Shown: piece by piece, positions 54,073 to 63,580 of the stretch
Layout of the letters: each line of letters opens with the position of its first letter
Position numbering within the stretch: the first letter of the stretch is position 1
Assembly (NCBI RefSeq): GCF_019038595.1
Contig: NZ_JAHOPF010000001.1
Coordinates: 124,001-188,000 of the forward strand
Reading direction: 5' to 3'
From: Kaistella soli
GTDB taxonomy: Bacteria > Bacteroidota > Bacteroidia > Flavobacteriales > Weeksellaceae
Length of the DNA stretch: 64,000 bases
The notes under the pieces: model-generated
The model's database searches: none
What the model saw: the letters and a program-made list of their open reading frames with translations, nothing else
What the model was told of the DNA's origin: nothing
Program-made: the position numbers and the translations under genes

Positions 54073-55995
54073 ATGAAAGATATAAGATTACAGGAGGTTT
54101 TTGCTCTTTTTTACAGGATTTTTTTAGCGTTCTTCTTCTATCAGATTGCACGTTTTTTATTTTGGTTTTTCAATAAAAATTTAATCGGGATCGATTCGGT
54201 TTCCGATTATTTTAATATTGCTTATCACGGAACCGCTTTTGATACCACGGCGATTCTCTATGTAAATTCCCTTTTTATTCTGCTGAGTTTGGTTCCGCTG
54301 GTCATCAATACCAAAACATATTACCAGAAGTTTTTGTTTTACCTCTATTTCATCACCAACGGAATCGCTTATGGAATGAATTTCGGCGATTTTGTGTATT
54401 ATAAATTCTCACAGGCAAGACTCACAATGGCTGCAATGCACGTTGCGCAGCATGAAAAAAATATCGGGAAGGTGTTTTTGGTTTCTGTTGTTGAACATCC
54501 TTTTGTGATTTTCTGGTTTATTGTTCTGATGATTTTCTGGATTTTCCTTTACAGAAAAGTAAAAGTGAAGGAAGAGACGCCGGTAAAGAAATGGCGGTAT
54601 TTTTCGCTTTCAGTTCTTACTTTATGTATCGTTGCAACACTGGTTGTAGGCGGAATCCGTGGTGATTTCAAACATTCTACAAGACCGATAAATCTGGTGG
54701 ATGCTAACCGGCACGTGGATAATCCGCTGCAGGCAAATGTAGTTCTGAACAGCGTTTTTTCCTTTTTCAGGACGATGAATACCAATAATTTCCAGGAAGT
54801 GCATTTTGTGGATGAAAAGTTCATTAATCAAAACATTAAACCTTATAAACTGTATCAGAGACCAGATGTAGAACCGAAACCGAACATCGTTATTTTCATT
54901 ATTGAAAGTTTTGGCAAAGAATATTCCGGTGCATTCAACAGAAATACCAATATTAAAAATTTTGTTTCCTATACACCGTTTTTCGACAGTTTGGCTGGGC
55001 AGAGTCTGATTGCAACGAATGCTTTTGCCAACGGAAGACAGTCGATCCACGGAATGAGTTCGGTTTTGGCAGGAATTCCGAGTCTGAAGGACGCGTTTAC
55101 AAGTTCGCCTTATTCCAACCAGAAAATACAGTCGATTGTTTCGGTTTCAAATGAAATGGGTTACGATACTTCTTTTTTTCACGGCGCACCTAATGGTTCA
55201 ATGGGGTTTCTAGGTTTCGGGAATATTCTCGGGTTCAAACATTATTACGGAAAAAACGAATACAATAACGATGCGGATTTTGACGGAATGTGGGGGATTT
55301 GGGACGAGCCGTTCTTTCAGTATTTTGCTAAAACGCTGAACACAAAAAAATCTCCTTTTATGGCAACGATGTTTTCAGCGTCATCGCATCATCCTTTTAA
55401 AGTGCCGGAGAAATATCAGGACAAATTCAAAAAAGGTCCGCTGGAAATTCACGAACCGATTGGTTATACCGATTTTGCACTGAAAAAGTTTTTTGAAACC
55501 GCAGAGAAAATGCCCTGGTTTAATAATACAATATTTGTTGTTGTAGCAGATCATACGAACCAGATTGCCTATCCCGAATATGAAAAAGCGATGAACCGTT
55601 TTGCCGTACCGATTCTGTTTTATTCGCCAAATCCCAAATACAACCTGAAAGGAGAGATTACCGAACCTGCCCAGCAAATGGATATTTATCCTACTTTGGC
55701 AGATCTGATGGGTTATAACAAAAAAATCCGAAGTTGGGGAAGAAGCCTGGTTTCCGATAAGAAAGAAGATTATTTAATTGTAAATTCCAGTGGAGTAGAG
55801 CAGTTTATGATTGGAAATTATATCTACCTGTTCGACGGAAAAGATTTTACAGGAATTTATGATATCAAAGATTTGGGTTTCGAAAAAAATCTTCTCGGTA
55901 AAGTGAAAAATCCTGAGGTAACACTGGGCGAAATGAAAAGCAAGGCTTGGTATCAGGATTATATGAACCGGGTAATTAACCGTAAACTGAATTAA
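54073..55995 (+). CDS. LTA-synthase-family phosphotransferase, standalone
   Basis: The 640-residue protein has five membrane helices (about 12-200) and a sulfatase-fold domain outside the membrane, with metal ligand E278 and D493-H494. In the nucleophile position the sequence is NGRQS: Q323-S324 where LtaS has Thr, so Ser324 is the likely nucleophile, or the fold has shifted. As Bacteroidota lack lipoteichoic acid, transfer of a phospho group to a glycan or lipid is more likely. It is the second such domain here; the other is fused to a GT2. Confidence 0.9.
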   Translation: MKDIRLQEVFALFYRIFLAFFFYQIARFLFWFFNKNLIGIDSVSDYFNIAYHGTAFDTTAILYVNSLFILLSLVPLVINTKTYYQKFLFYLYFITNGIAYGMNFGDFVYYKFSQARLTMAAMHVAQHEKNIGKVFLVSVVEHPFVIFWFIVLMIFWIFLYRKVKVKEETPVKKWRYFSLSVLTLCIVATLVVGGIRGDFKHSTRPINLVDANRHVDNPLQANVVLNSVFSFFRTMNTNNFQEVHFVDEKFINQNIKPYKLYQRPDVEPKPNIVIFIIESFGKEYSGAFNRNTNIKNFVSYTPFFDSLAGQSLIATNAFANGRQSIHGMSSVLAGIPSLKDAFTSSPYSNQKIQSIVSVSNEMGYDTSFFHGAPNGSMGFLGFGNILGFKHYYGKNEYNNDADFDGMWGIWDEPFFQYFAKTLNTKKSPFMATMFSASSHHPFKVPEKYQDKFKKGPLEIHEPIGYTDFALKKFFETAEKMPWFNNTIFVVVADHTNQIAYPEYEKAMNRFAVPILFYSPNPKYNLKGEITEPAQQMDIYPTLADLMGYNKKIRSWGRSLVSDKKEDYLIVNSSGVEQFMIGNYIYLFDGKDFTGIYDIKDLGFEKNLLGKVKNPEVTLGEMKSKAWYQDYMNRVINRKLN

Positions 55996-56133
55996 GACTC
56001 TGAAATTAAACCGGCGTTTAAATTTTGGGATTTTGGCTTTTCTCTTGTAAACTATGTTACGGATAGTTAAATATTTGGTGTTTAACTTTTTTTAATTACA
56101 TTTATCCAACTAAAAATTAAAATAATTTATAAA

Positions 56134-56553
56134 ATGAAAAAAATAATTTTCGCTTTCGTTGCTTTATTTTTCGCAACGCTTTCTTATGCTCAGATCGAAG
56201 GAAAATGGAAAACCATCGATGATGAAACAGGACAGGCAAAATCTATTGTTGAAATCTACAAAAAATCTGACGGCAAGTACTACGGAAAAGTGTCGCAGCT
56301 TTTAATAAAACCTACTCACGAAACCTGTATCGACTGTAAAGACGACAGAAAAAACAAGCCGATTTTGGGTATGGAAATCGTAAGAGGAATGAAAAAAGAA
56401 GGTAAAGAATTTACAGGAGGTACCATCACCGATCCTAAAACCGGTAAAACTTACAAATGTAATATCACAAGAGAAGGTGATAAACTGAATGTTAGAGGAT
56501 ATATCGGATTTTCACTGATCGGAAGAAGCCAAACCTGGCATGCTGTAAAATAA
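56134..56553 (+). CDS. DUF2147 exported protein
   Basis: The 139-residue protein has a signal peptide (1-20, ending SYAQ) and a DUF2147 domain starting IEGKWKTIDDETGQAKSIVEIYKK with a C-x-x-C pair (CIDCKD) near residue 68. Family members are periplasmic and small; their role is unknown. A terminator follows. Confidence 0.88.
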   Translation: MKKIIFAFVALFFATLSYAQIEGKWKTIDDETGQAKSIVEIYKKSDGKYYGKVSQLLIKPTHETCIDCKDDRKNKPILGMEIVRGMKKEGKEFTGGTITDPKTGKTYKCNITREGDKLNVRGYIGFSLIGRSQTWHAVK

Positions 56554-56570
56554 ACCTGAAAATAAATAAA

Positions 56571-56600
56571 AAAAAGCAATTCGAAAGAGTTGCTTTTTTT
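56571..56600 (+). terminator. Terminator after the DUF2147 gene
   Basis: A 12-bp stem (AAAAAGCAATTC with GAGTTGCTTTTT, one G-U) closes a GAAA loop and ends in T. Confidence 0.85.
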
Positions 56601-56637
56601 ATGTCCAATATCATCTGAAGGTTTGGGAAAAAATCTT

Positions 56638-56645
56638 TACTTTTG
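56638..56645 (+). promoter_or_regulatory. -7 promoter element for pdhB
   Basis: TACTTTTG lies 15 bases before the ATG at 56661. Confidence 0.6.
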
Positions 56646-56660
56646 TAGTCTAATTTTTCA

Positions 56661-57650
56661 ATGAATATGAAGGAATATACTTTTCGTGAAGTGATTGCCC
56701 AGGCAATGAGCGAGGAAATGCGTAAGGATCAATCAATTTATTTAATGGGTGAAGAAGTTGCTGAATACAACGGTGCTTACAAAGCATCAAAAGGTATGCT
56801 CGACGAATTCGGCCCAAAAAGAGTAATCGATACCCCCATTGCGGAGCTCGGCTTTACAGGAATTGCGGTAGGTTCGGCAATGAACGGAAACAGACCGATT
56901 GTTGAATACATGACTTTTAATTTTGCTTTGGTTGGTATTGACCAGATCATTAATAACGCTGCCAAAATCCGCCAGATGAGCGGTGGACAGTGGAATTGCC
57001 CGATCGTTTTCAGAGGTCCTACGGCGTCAGCAGGTCAGTTGGGTGCAACACACTCTCAGGCGCTGGAAAGCTGGTTTGCAAACACACCAGGTTTAAAAGT
57101 AGTGGTTCCTTCAAATCCGTATGACGCGAAAGGTTTATTGAAAGCGGCAATTCAGGACAACGATCCTGTGATCTTCATGGAGTCTGAGCAGATGTATGGA
57201 GACAAAATGGAAATTCCGGAAGAAGAATATTATATCCCAATCGGGAAAGCAGATATCAAGAAAGAAGGTAAAGATGTTACTTTGGTTTCTTTCGGTAAAA
57301 TCATGAAACTTGCCATGCAGGCTGCAGAAGATATGGAAAAAGAAGGTATCTCAGTTGAAGTGATCGATTTGAGAACTGTGCGTCCGTTGGATTTTGATAC
57401 TGTTATTGCGTCTGTGAAGAAAACAAACAGACTGGTTATTCTTGAAGAAGCGTGGCCGTTTGGATCTGTTTCATCAGAAATTACTTATATGGTGCAGCAG
57501 AAAGCATTTGATTATCTGGATGCGCCAATTAAAAGAATTACCACTCCGGATGCGCCGGCACCTTATTCAGCGGCTTTATTTGCCGAATGGTTCCCGAAAC
57601 TGGAGAAAGTGAAAGAAGAAATCAAGAAAGCAATGTATATCAAAGCATAA
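56661..57650 (+). CDS. pdhB: Pyruvate dehydrogenase E1 component, beta subunit
   Basis: The 329-residue protein is the E1-beta half of a two-chain pyruvate dehydrogenase E1, with MGEEVAEYNGAYKASKG, the cofactor-near RVIDTPIAELGF block and VEYMTFNF. It combines with an alpha subunit and thiamine diphosphate to decarboxylate pyruvate. No alpha or E2 gene is adjacent here; they must be elsewhere. The start at 56661 or 56667 (MKEYTF) are both possible. A terminator isolates the gene. Confidence 0.95.
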   Translation: MNMKEYTFREVIAQAMSEEMRKDQSIYLMGEEVAEYNGAYKASKGMLDEFGPKRVIDTPIAELGFTGIAVGSAMNGNRPIVEYMTFNFALVGIDQIINNAAKIRQMSGGQWNCPIVFRGPTASAGQLGATHSQALESWFANTPGLKVVVPSNPYDAKGLLKAAIQDNDPVIFMESEQMYGDKMEIPEEEYYIPIGKADIKKEGKDVTLVSFGKIMKLAMQAAEDMEKEGISVEVIDLRTVRPLDFDTVIASVKKTNRLVILEEAWPFGSVSSEITYMVQQKAFDYLDAPIKRITTPDAPAPYSAALFAEWFPKLEKVKEEIKKAMYIKA

Positions 57651-57655
57651 ACAGA

Positions 57656-57680
57656 AAACTCCCGAAAGGGAGTTTTTTTT
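57656..57680 (+). terminator. Terminator after pdhB
   Basis: An 8-bp stem (AAACTCCC with GGGAGTTT) closes GAAA and runs into eight T. Confidence 0.88.
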
Positions 57681-57732
57681 GTTTAAATCGTCATTTAATT
57701 ACTAAAAATCATTTCTGAATAATTTTTTAATC

Positions 57733-57740
57733 TAAATTTG
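57733..57740 (+). promoter_or_regulatory. -7 promoter element for kup
   Basis: TAAATTTG lies 21 bases before the ATG at 57762. Confidence 0.6.
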
Positions 57741-57761
57741 TGCATTAAATATTATTAAATA

Positions 57762-59753
57762 ATGTCAGAAGTAGTTGAAGGCGGTCATCATTTTGATACG
57801 AAAAAACTCACAGCAATGGGAGTTCTGGTTTCCCTCGGAATTGTTTTCGGTGATATCGGAACCTCGCCGCTGTATGTGATGAAGGCAATTGTGAATGCCA
57901 GAAAAGATGGCGGAAGTATGCCTTTTGATGATTATATTGAAGGTGCGCTTTCATGTATCATCTGGACTCTTACCCTCCAAACTACCATTAAATATGTAGT
58001 GATTGCTTTAAGAGCCGATAATAAAGGGGAGGGCGGAATTCTTTCTCTGTACTCCCTGGTAAAAAGACTCAAAAAGAAATGGCTCTATGTTATCGCGATT
58101 ATTGGTGCCGCAACGCTGGTCGCCGACAGTGTGATAACCCCTTCTCTAACGGTAATGTCAGCAGTGGAAGGGCTTAAGATTTACAGTCCGCATACCCCTG
58201 TGGTTGCAATTACCCTGATTATTCTGGCAATAGTCTTTTTTATTCAGCAGTTTGGTACTGCATCGATAGGAAAGTTCTTCGGCCCGGTCATGGTACTTTG
58301 GTTTCTCGTTCTGGGAATATTTGGGGCTGTGCATGTTTTTGACCATCTCGATATCTTGAAAGCTTTTAATCCCTATTATGCATATAATTTAATCACCCAT
58401 TCGCCCAGTGCAATTGTGATTATGGGTGCGGTTTTCCTGTGTACCACAGGTGCTGAGGCGCTGTATTCAGATTTAGGACATTGTGGCAAACAAAATATAC
58501 GCGTGAGCTGGGTTTTCGTAAAAATAATGCTCATTTTGAATTATTTAGGACAGGGTGCCTGGTTGCTTGATAATTATCATCAGGTGGCTGAAGGAATCAA
58601 TCCTATATTCGGTATTATGCCACAATGGGCTATTCTTCCCGGAGTAATTCTTGCAACAGCGGCGGCGATTATTGCAAGTCAGTCCGTTATTACGGGGTCT
58701 TTTACGATGTTTTCAGAGGCGATGTCGGTTTCTTTCTGGCCCAATCAGCAGATTGATTATCCCTCCGGAATTAAAGGTCAGATGTATATTCCGAGAATCA
58801 ACTGGGGACTGATGGTGCTTTGTTTTATCGTGGTGATTTACTTTAAAAAATCTGAACTCATGGAAGCCGCTTATGGTTTGACCATCACGATTACGATGTT
58901 GATGACTACTACACTTCTGTTTTACTGGCTGAGCCGAACCAGAGTAAATAAAATTTTTGCTATCGGATTTGTTACGGTTTATCTTTTCATTGAATTAGGG
59001 TTTTTCTATGCTAATGTTATTAAGTTTTTCGATGGAGGTTGGCTTACAATGGCGCTCGGCGGATTTATTGCAACGTGTATGTATGCCTGGTATAACGGAC
59101 GGCTCATCAAGGGAAAATTTATTAAGTTCGTTAAGCTTGATAAATACGTGTCCATTATTAAAGATTTAAAACTGGATGAAACCATCCCTAAATACGCCAC
59201 CAATCTGGCTTTTCTGAGCCGAGCAAAAAGAGAGGACGAAATTGAATCCAAAATCATTTACTCGATTCTAAGGAAACAGCCGAAACGTGCAGATCATTAC
59301 TTTATCTTAAATATTGTAAATCAGGAAGATCCGTTCACTTTTAAGTATACCATTGATGAAATTATGCCTGGAACGATTTACAGAATTAATTTCCTTCTCG
59401 GATTTAAGATCGACAGAAGGATTAACGATTATTTCGATCAGGTGTTGGCGGATATGATGGAAGAGGGAAGTATCCCGTCACGAAGCAGTCATCCTTCACT
59501 GCGTGCCTTTAACATACCGCCCGATCTTAAATATGTAATTATTGACAACACCTATATCAACGATACTCTGTTAACGGTGAAAGAAAAAATGACGCTCAAT
59601 ATTTATAATTTTGTGAAATATATTGGCAGTGACGATTTCAAAGCTTGGGGAATATCTGCCCATAATGTGGTGGTAGAATCTGCGCCGCTGCTGGATCAGA
59701 AGGTGATTACCAAAAAAATTAAGCAGGTTGAATTCAGACATTATAATTCCTAA
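57762..59753 (+). CDS. kup: KUP-family potassium transporter
   Basis: The 663-residue protein has the family signature GIVFGDIGTSPLYV near the start and ALRADNKGEGGILSLYSLVKR, twelve predicted helices, and a cytoplasmic C-terminal domain of about 200 residues. It imports K+, probably coupled to protons. The length is normal. It has its own promoter and terminator. Confidence 0.95.
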   Translation: MSEVVEGGHHFDTKKLTAMGVLVSLGIVFGDIGTSPLYVMKAIVNARKDGGSMPFDDYIEGALSCIIWTLTLQTTIKYVVIALRADNKGEGGILSLYSLVKRLKKKWLYVIAIIGAATLVADSVITPSLTVMSAVEGLKIYSPHTPVVAITLIILAIVFFIQQFGTASIGKFFGPVMVLWFLVLGIFGAVHVFDHLDILKAFNPYYAYNLITHSPSAIVIMGAVFLCTTGAEALYSDLGHCGKQNIRVSWVFVKIMLILNYLGQGAWLLDNYHQVAEGINPIFGIMPQWAILPGVILATAAAIIASQSVITGSFTMFSEAMSVSFWPNQQIDYPSGIKGQMYIPRINWGLMVLCFIVVIYFKKSELMEAAYGLTITITMLMTTTLLFYWLSRTRVNKIFAIGFVTVYLFIELGFFYANVIKFFDGGWLTMALGGFIATCMYAWYNGRLIKGKFIKFVKLDKYVSIIKDLKLDETIPKYATNLAFLSRAKREDEIESKIIYSILRKQPKRADHYFILNIVNQEDPFTFKYTIDEIMPGTIYRINFLLGFKIDRRINDYFDQVLADMMEEGSIPSRSSHPSLRAFNIPPDLKYVIIDNTYINDTLLTVKEKMTLNIYNFVKYIGSDDFKAWGISAHNVVVESAPLLDQKVITKKIKQVEFRHYNS

Positions 59754-59757
59754 TAAT

Positions 59758-59788
59758 AAATTCCCGATTTTTTTCGGGAATTTTTTTT
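59758..59788 (+). terminator. Terminator after kup
   Basis: AAATTCCCGA and TCGGGAATTT form a 10-bp stem with a T-rich loop, then a T run. Confidence 0.88.
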
Positions 59789-59825
59789 ATGGAAACACCA
59801 GGGTTTCCATTTAGAATAAAATCAA

Positions 59826-59833
59826 TAAATTTG
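59826..59833 (+). promoter_or_regulatory. -7 promoter element for the Fur-family gene
   Basis: TAAATTTG lies 15 bases before the ATG at 59849. Confidence 0.6.
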
Positions 59834-59848
59834 TAGATAATTTTTTTG

Positions 59849-60322
59849 ATGAACACTAAACAGAAAGAACTTAATATAACCACGATAAAGGAGGTTTTAA
59901 GACAGTATCTGCAGGATAAAGGTTTTAGAAATACTCCCGAACGCTATACGATTCTGGAGGAAATTTACTCCATGGAACATCACTTTAATGTGGATGACCT
60001 TTACCTTCTGATGATGCAGAAGAAATATCATGTTTCCAAAGCAACCATCTATAATACGATTGAAATTTTTCTCGATGCAGGCTTAATCCGTAAGCACCAG
60101 TTCGGGGAAAAAACACTTACTTCTTCCTCTTACGAAAAGTCTTACTTCGATAAACAGCATGATCATCTGGTGATTTACAAGAAAGATTCAGACAAAGAAA
60201 TTGAAGAAATCATCGAGTTCTGCGACCCGAGAATTCAGGGAATTAAGGAAGCAATTGAAAACGCATTTGGCGTAACTATTGATTCTCATTCGCTTTATTT
60301 TTACGGTACCAAAAAAAATTAA
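59849..60322 (+). CDS. Fur-family transcriptional regulator
   Basis: The 157-residue protein has the Fur winged helix (about 12-85, with RNTPERYTILEEIYSMEHHFNVDDLY and VSKATIYNTI) and the HDHLV segment of the regulatory metal site. The C-terminal C-x-x-C structural zinc pairs are missing; a single Cys lies in EFCDPR, so it may be a metal- or peroxide-sensing Fur variant with fewer zinc sites. Its stop codon overlaps the start of the OstA-like gene by one base, so they are coupled. ATG at 59849 is chosen over a TTG one codon earlier. Confidence 0.92.
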   Translation: MNTKQKELNITTIKEVLRQYLQDKGFRNTPERYTILEEIYSMEHHFNVDDLYLLMMQKKYHVSKATIYNTIEIFLDAGLIRKHQFGEKTLTSSSYEKSYFDKQHDHLVIYKKDSDKEIEEIIEFCDPRIQGIKEAIENAFGVTIDSHSLYFYGTKKN

Positions 60323-62058
60323 TGAAAAAACTTTTCGTTTTATTTCTTTTCATCAGTGCATTTTCTTTTGCGCAGATTGCTACAAAGCCACAGGATCCTT
60401 TGGTGAAAGACCCTTATTTCAATACCGCGCAGAAAGCTCCGCAGGGCGAAAAAGTGCGTCTCATCCATTCAGATTTCTTTCAGAAAACACCGGAAAAGTA
60501 TAGCGGTAACCCATATTTCTCCGGTAATGTACAGTTTGAGCATCAGGGCTCGCTTCTCAGCGCAGATGAAGTAATTTTCTATGAAGAGCAGAATTTTGTA
60601 AAAGCGATCGGCAACGTAAAACTTCAAAACGCGGACGGATCTGTAATCACTGCCGGAGAAATGGAGTATGACGGAAACTCACAGAAAGGAATTGCAAGAA
60701 AAAATGTGGTGCTTACCGACCCCAAGCAAACCATCAAGACCGAAACACTGTATTACGACAGGCTGTCCAATAAAGCCTATTTCAATACCGGAGGAACTAT
60801 TTCTGATGCTGCCAATGTGATGTACACCAAGTCGGCAACCTACGATTTGAACTCAAAAATGATCGATTTCACAGGGAATGTCAAAATTAATAATCCCGAT
60901 TATACGGTAGAAGGTACAAACATTGTTCAGAACCAAAACACCAATACCGCAATTTTCAGCGGACCGACGACGATAACAAACAAGAAAAACCCAGCCAATC
61001 TTATTTATACGGAGAAGGGAACCTATAATATGAATTCCAAGGAAGTATATCTGAAGAAGAATTCCAGAATTCATTATAACGATAAAATCCTTACCGGAGA
61101 CGATATGTATTTCAATCAGATTACCGGATTTGGAACAGCTAAAGGAAATGTAACGCTTCGCGATCCGAAAGAAAGACGGTATATGAAGGGTGGTTACGGT
61201 GAAATCTACGAGAAGAAAGATTCAGCGATGATGACGGACCGTCCGTATGCGGTAAAGATTTTAGATAAAGATTCCATGTATTTCTCTGCACAGAAGATTT
61301 TAGCGTACCAGAAGATTGATCCGGCAAATCCGTTAAAAAAGAAAAGTTTCCTGAGAGCCTACAAAAAGTCGAGAATGTTTAAATCAAACATTCAGGTGCG
61401 GGCAGATTCGCTGGCATTTAATGAAACCGACGGCGTTATGCACCTTTTTGGTAAACCTATTGCGTGGAGCGGCGAAAAACAGGTAACCGGAGATAAGATA
61501 GAAGCTTATTTCGATACGGAAAGCGAATATATCGATTCCTTAAAAGTAGTGGGAAATGCATTCGCTATCAGCAAGGCTGACTCACTGAATCTGAAAGACG
61601 AATTCAATCAGGTAAAAGGCAAACTGATGACCGTTTATTATAAAGAGAACGAGATCACTCTCGCAAAAGTTATCGGTAATGCGCAGGCAATCACTTATGC
61701 CGACGACCAGAATGAGAAAACCAAAGAAACTGAAAGGATAGGAGTTGCGCTTTCAACCTGCGGAACGATAGAAGCAGAGTTCGAAGAAAGACGCGTGCAG
61801 ATCATTTCCTGTAACGTGGGCGCAAATACGGACATTTACCCGATGAGCAAGATCGCTCGGGAAAAGCGCTTCTTCCCCGATTTTAACTGGAACACCAAAG
61901 ACCGGCTGCGCAAATGGCAGGACATCTTCCTCGATACTCCTGACTATGAGGAGGTGAAATATCAGTCTGATGATGCCCTCTATAACGCGGCACAGAAAGC
62001 CATCGACGACGCCAAGGCAAAAGAAGAGGCGAAGAAACCGAAAAGGGTAAGAAAATAG
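60322..62058 (+). CDS. OstA-like LPS transport protein
   Basis: The 578-residue exported protein has a signal peptide (1-17, SFAQI) and then a long run of OstA/LptA-type beta-jellyroll repeats (A-x-G-N-V segments such as VKAIGNVKL and FTGNVKI). It ends in a basic Lys/Arg-rich tail. In Bacteroidota such proteins carry LPS across the periplasm to LptD. It is translationally coupled to the Fur-family gene, an unusual link of metal control with LPS export. A terminator follows. Confidence 0.9.
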   Translation: MKKLFVLFLFISAFSFAQIATKPQDPLVKDPYFNTAQKAPQGEKVRLIHSDFFQKTPEKYSGNPYFSGNVQFEHQGSLLSADEVIFYEEQNFVKAIGNVKLQNADGSVITAGEMEYDGNSQKGIARKNVVLTDPKQTIKTETLYYDRLSNKAYFNTGGTISDAANVMYTKSATYDLNSKMIDFTGNVKINNPDYTVEGTNIVQNQNTNTAIFSGPTTITNKKNPANLIYTEKGTYNMNSKEVYLKKNSRIHYNDKILTGDDMYFNQITGFGTAKGNVTLRDPKERRYMKGGYGEIYEKKDSAMMTDRPYAVKILDKDSMYFSAQKILAYQKIDPANPLKKKSFLRAYKKSRMFKSNIQVRADSLAFNETDGVMHLFGKPIAWSGEKQVTGDKIEAYFDTESEYIDSLKVVGNAFAISKADSLNLKDEFNQVKGKLMTVYYKENEITLAKVIGNAQAITYADDQNEKTKETERIGVALSTCGTIEAEFEERRVQIISCNVGANTDIYPMSKIAREKRFFPDFNWNTKDRLRKWQDIFLDTPDYEEVKYQSDDALYNAAQKAIDDAKAKEEAKKPKRVRK

Positions 62059-62106
62059 AACGTTCCGGAGAATTAATGAGTATCGGAAAATACAAGAAAA
62101 AACAGA

Positions 62107-62134
62107 GGCGTTCCGTAGGAACGCTATCTTTTTT
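62107..62134 (+). terminator. Terminator after the OstA-like gene
   Basis: GCGTTCC and GGAACGC form a 7-bp perfect stem around GTA, then a T run after TATC. Confidence 0.8.
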
Positions 62135-62155
62135 AAATTCAAAAATTATATAAAA

Positions 62156-63331
62156 ATGCAAGCTGATTTTTTTAAGTACCAGGCTAAAACCACACAGTTC
62201 GCCGCAGGCTTCGAAGTGGAAAAAGCCGAGGGAAGTTACATCTACGGAAAAGACGGAAGAAGATACCTTGATTTTGTTGCCGGAGTTTCCGCCAATACTT
62301 TAGGACATTCCCATCCGAAAATTGTAGAAGCTATTAAAACCCAGGCTGAAAAATATCTGCACGTCATGGTTTATGGCGAGTACGCACAGGAAATGCCTGT
62401 AAAACTCTGTAAACTTTTAGCAGAGGCAACTCCGGAACCTTTGGAGGTGACCTATCTGGTGAATTCAGGTGCAGAAGCTATTGACGGGAGTTTGAAACTT
62501 GCGAAAAGATATACCGGAAGAGAAGAAATTATCTCTTTTAAGAATTCTTATCACGGCAACACACATGGCGCTTTGTCGGTTTCCGGGAATGAATATCACA
62601 AACGTGAGTTCCGTCCGCTTTTACCTTTGGTAAGTTTTATCGAATTTAATGAGGAAAAAGACCTGCAAAAAATTACCGATAAAACGGCATGCGTTATTCT
62701 GGAAACCATTCAGGGAGCCGCAGGATTTCTTCTCCCTGAAAATAATTATCTGAAGAAACTCAAAGCCCGCTGCGAAGAGGTGGGTGCTCTGCTTATTCTC
62801 GATGAAATACAGCCAGGATTCGGACGTACCGGAAAACTCTTTGCTTTCGAACATTACGGAATTGTTCCTGATATCCTCGCCATGGGTAAAGGAATGGGAG
62901 GAGGCGTTCCCGTAGGAGCATTTATGAGTTCCAGAAAGATCATGGAAACGTTGTCACATTCTCCAAAACTGGGTCATATCACTACTTTTGGCGGAAACCC
63001 TCTTATTGCTGCTGCAAGTTATGCAACACTGAAAGAAGTGCTGGAAAGCGGACTGATGAATGAAGTGGAAAAGAAAGAGCAGCTCTTCCGTGAACTGCTG
63101 GTTCATCCTAAAATTAAAAACATCAACGGACGCGGATTAATGCTTGCGGTAAATCTGGGCTCACCGGAATATACGTTGAATGTCGCCAAACGATGTATGG
63201 AAAAAGGTCTGGTTGTTTTCTGGCAGCTGTACCGTAATGAATACATGAGAATTTCTCCGCCTTTAACTTTGTCTCCGGAAGAAATCCGGGAAGGATGTGA
63301 GATTATTCTGGAAGTTCTCAATGAGGACTGA
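62156..63331 (+). CDS. Class III pyridoxal-phosphate aminotransferase
   Basis: The 391-residue enzyme has VNSGAEAIDGSLKLA (phosphate binding), LILDEIQPGFGRTGKLFAFE and PLP lysine K245 in AMGKGMGGGVPVG. It falls with the acetylornithine/ornithine/aspartate-type group of class III enzymes; which amine donor it uses is not clear from sequence. No arginine genes are adjacent. The start MQADFFKYQAKTTQ is usual. Confidence 0.9.
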   Translation: MQADFFKYQAKTTQFAAGFEVEKAEGSYIYGKDGRRYLDFVAGVSANTLGHSHPKIVEAIKTQAEKYLHVMVYGEYAQEMPVKLCKLLAEATPEPLEVTYLVNSGAEAIDGSLKLAKRYTGREEIISFKNSYHGNTHGALSVSGNEYHKREFRPLLPLVSFIEFNEEKDLQKITDKTACVILETIQGAAGFLLPENNYLKKLKARCEEVGALLILDEIQPGFGRTGKLFAFEHYGIVPDILAMGKGMGGGVPVGAFMSSRKIMETLSHSPKLGHITTFGGNPLIAAASYATLKEVLESGLMNEVEKKEQLFRELLVHPKIKNINGRGLMLAVNLGSPEYTLNVAKRCMEKGLVVFWQLYRNEYMRISPPLTLSPEEIREGCEIILEVLNED

Positions 63332-63366
63332 AAGCCTTTTTCAAAGGAAAAACTGAATAAACTTTT

Positions 63367-63460
63367 AGCCCCGATTGAACGGCATGTCTGAGCTCTTTTT
63401 TGTTGGGTTGCGGCGGTTTCGGTGCAGCCCCAAAAAAAAAGCGAGTAGTGAAAGCGGGTA
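63367..63460 (-). repeat. Dispersed intergenic element, copy C (inverted, diverged)
   Basis: Read on the minus strand it contains the CAATCGGGGCT end, the ATGCCG block and a CCCGCTTTC block in the order of copies A and B, with a different middle. Like them it follows a gene 3' end. Confidence 0.55.
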
Positions 63461-63580
63461 CAGATTATGATGCAAAAATCCATGCTTCGGGCTACATGAT
63501 ATTTCGCACATTTCAGCCAATATTTTGCATATATTAAAAATTAATTTATATATTGCGACACATTAAAAAAAGGCAGAAAT

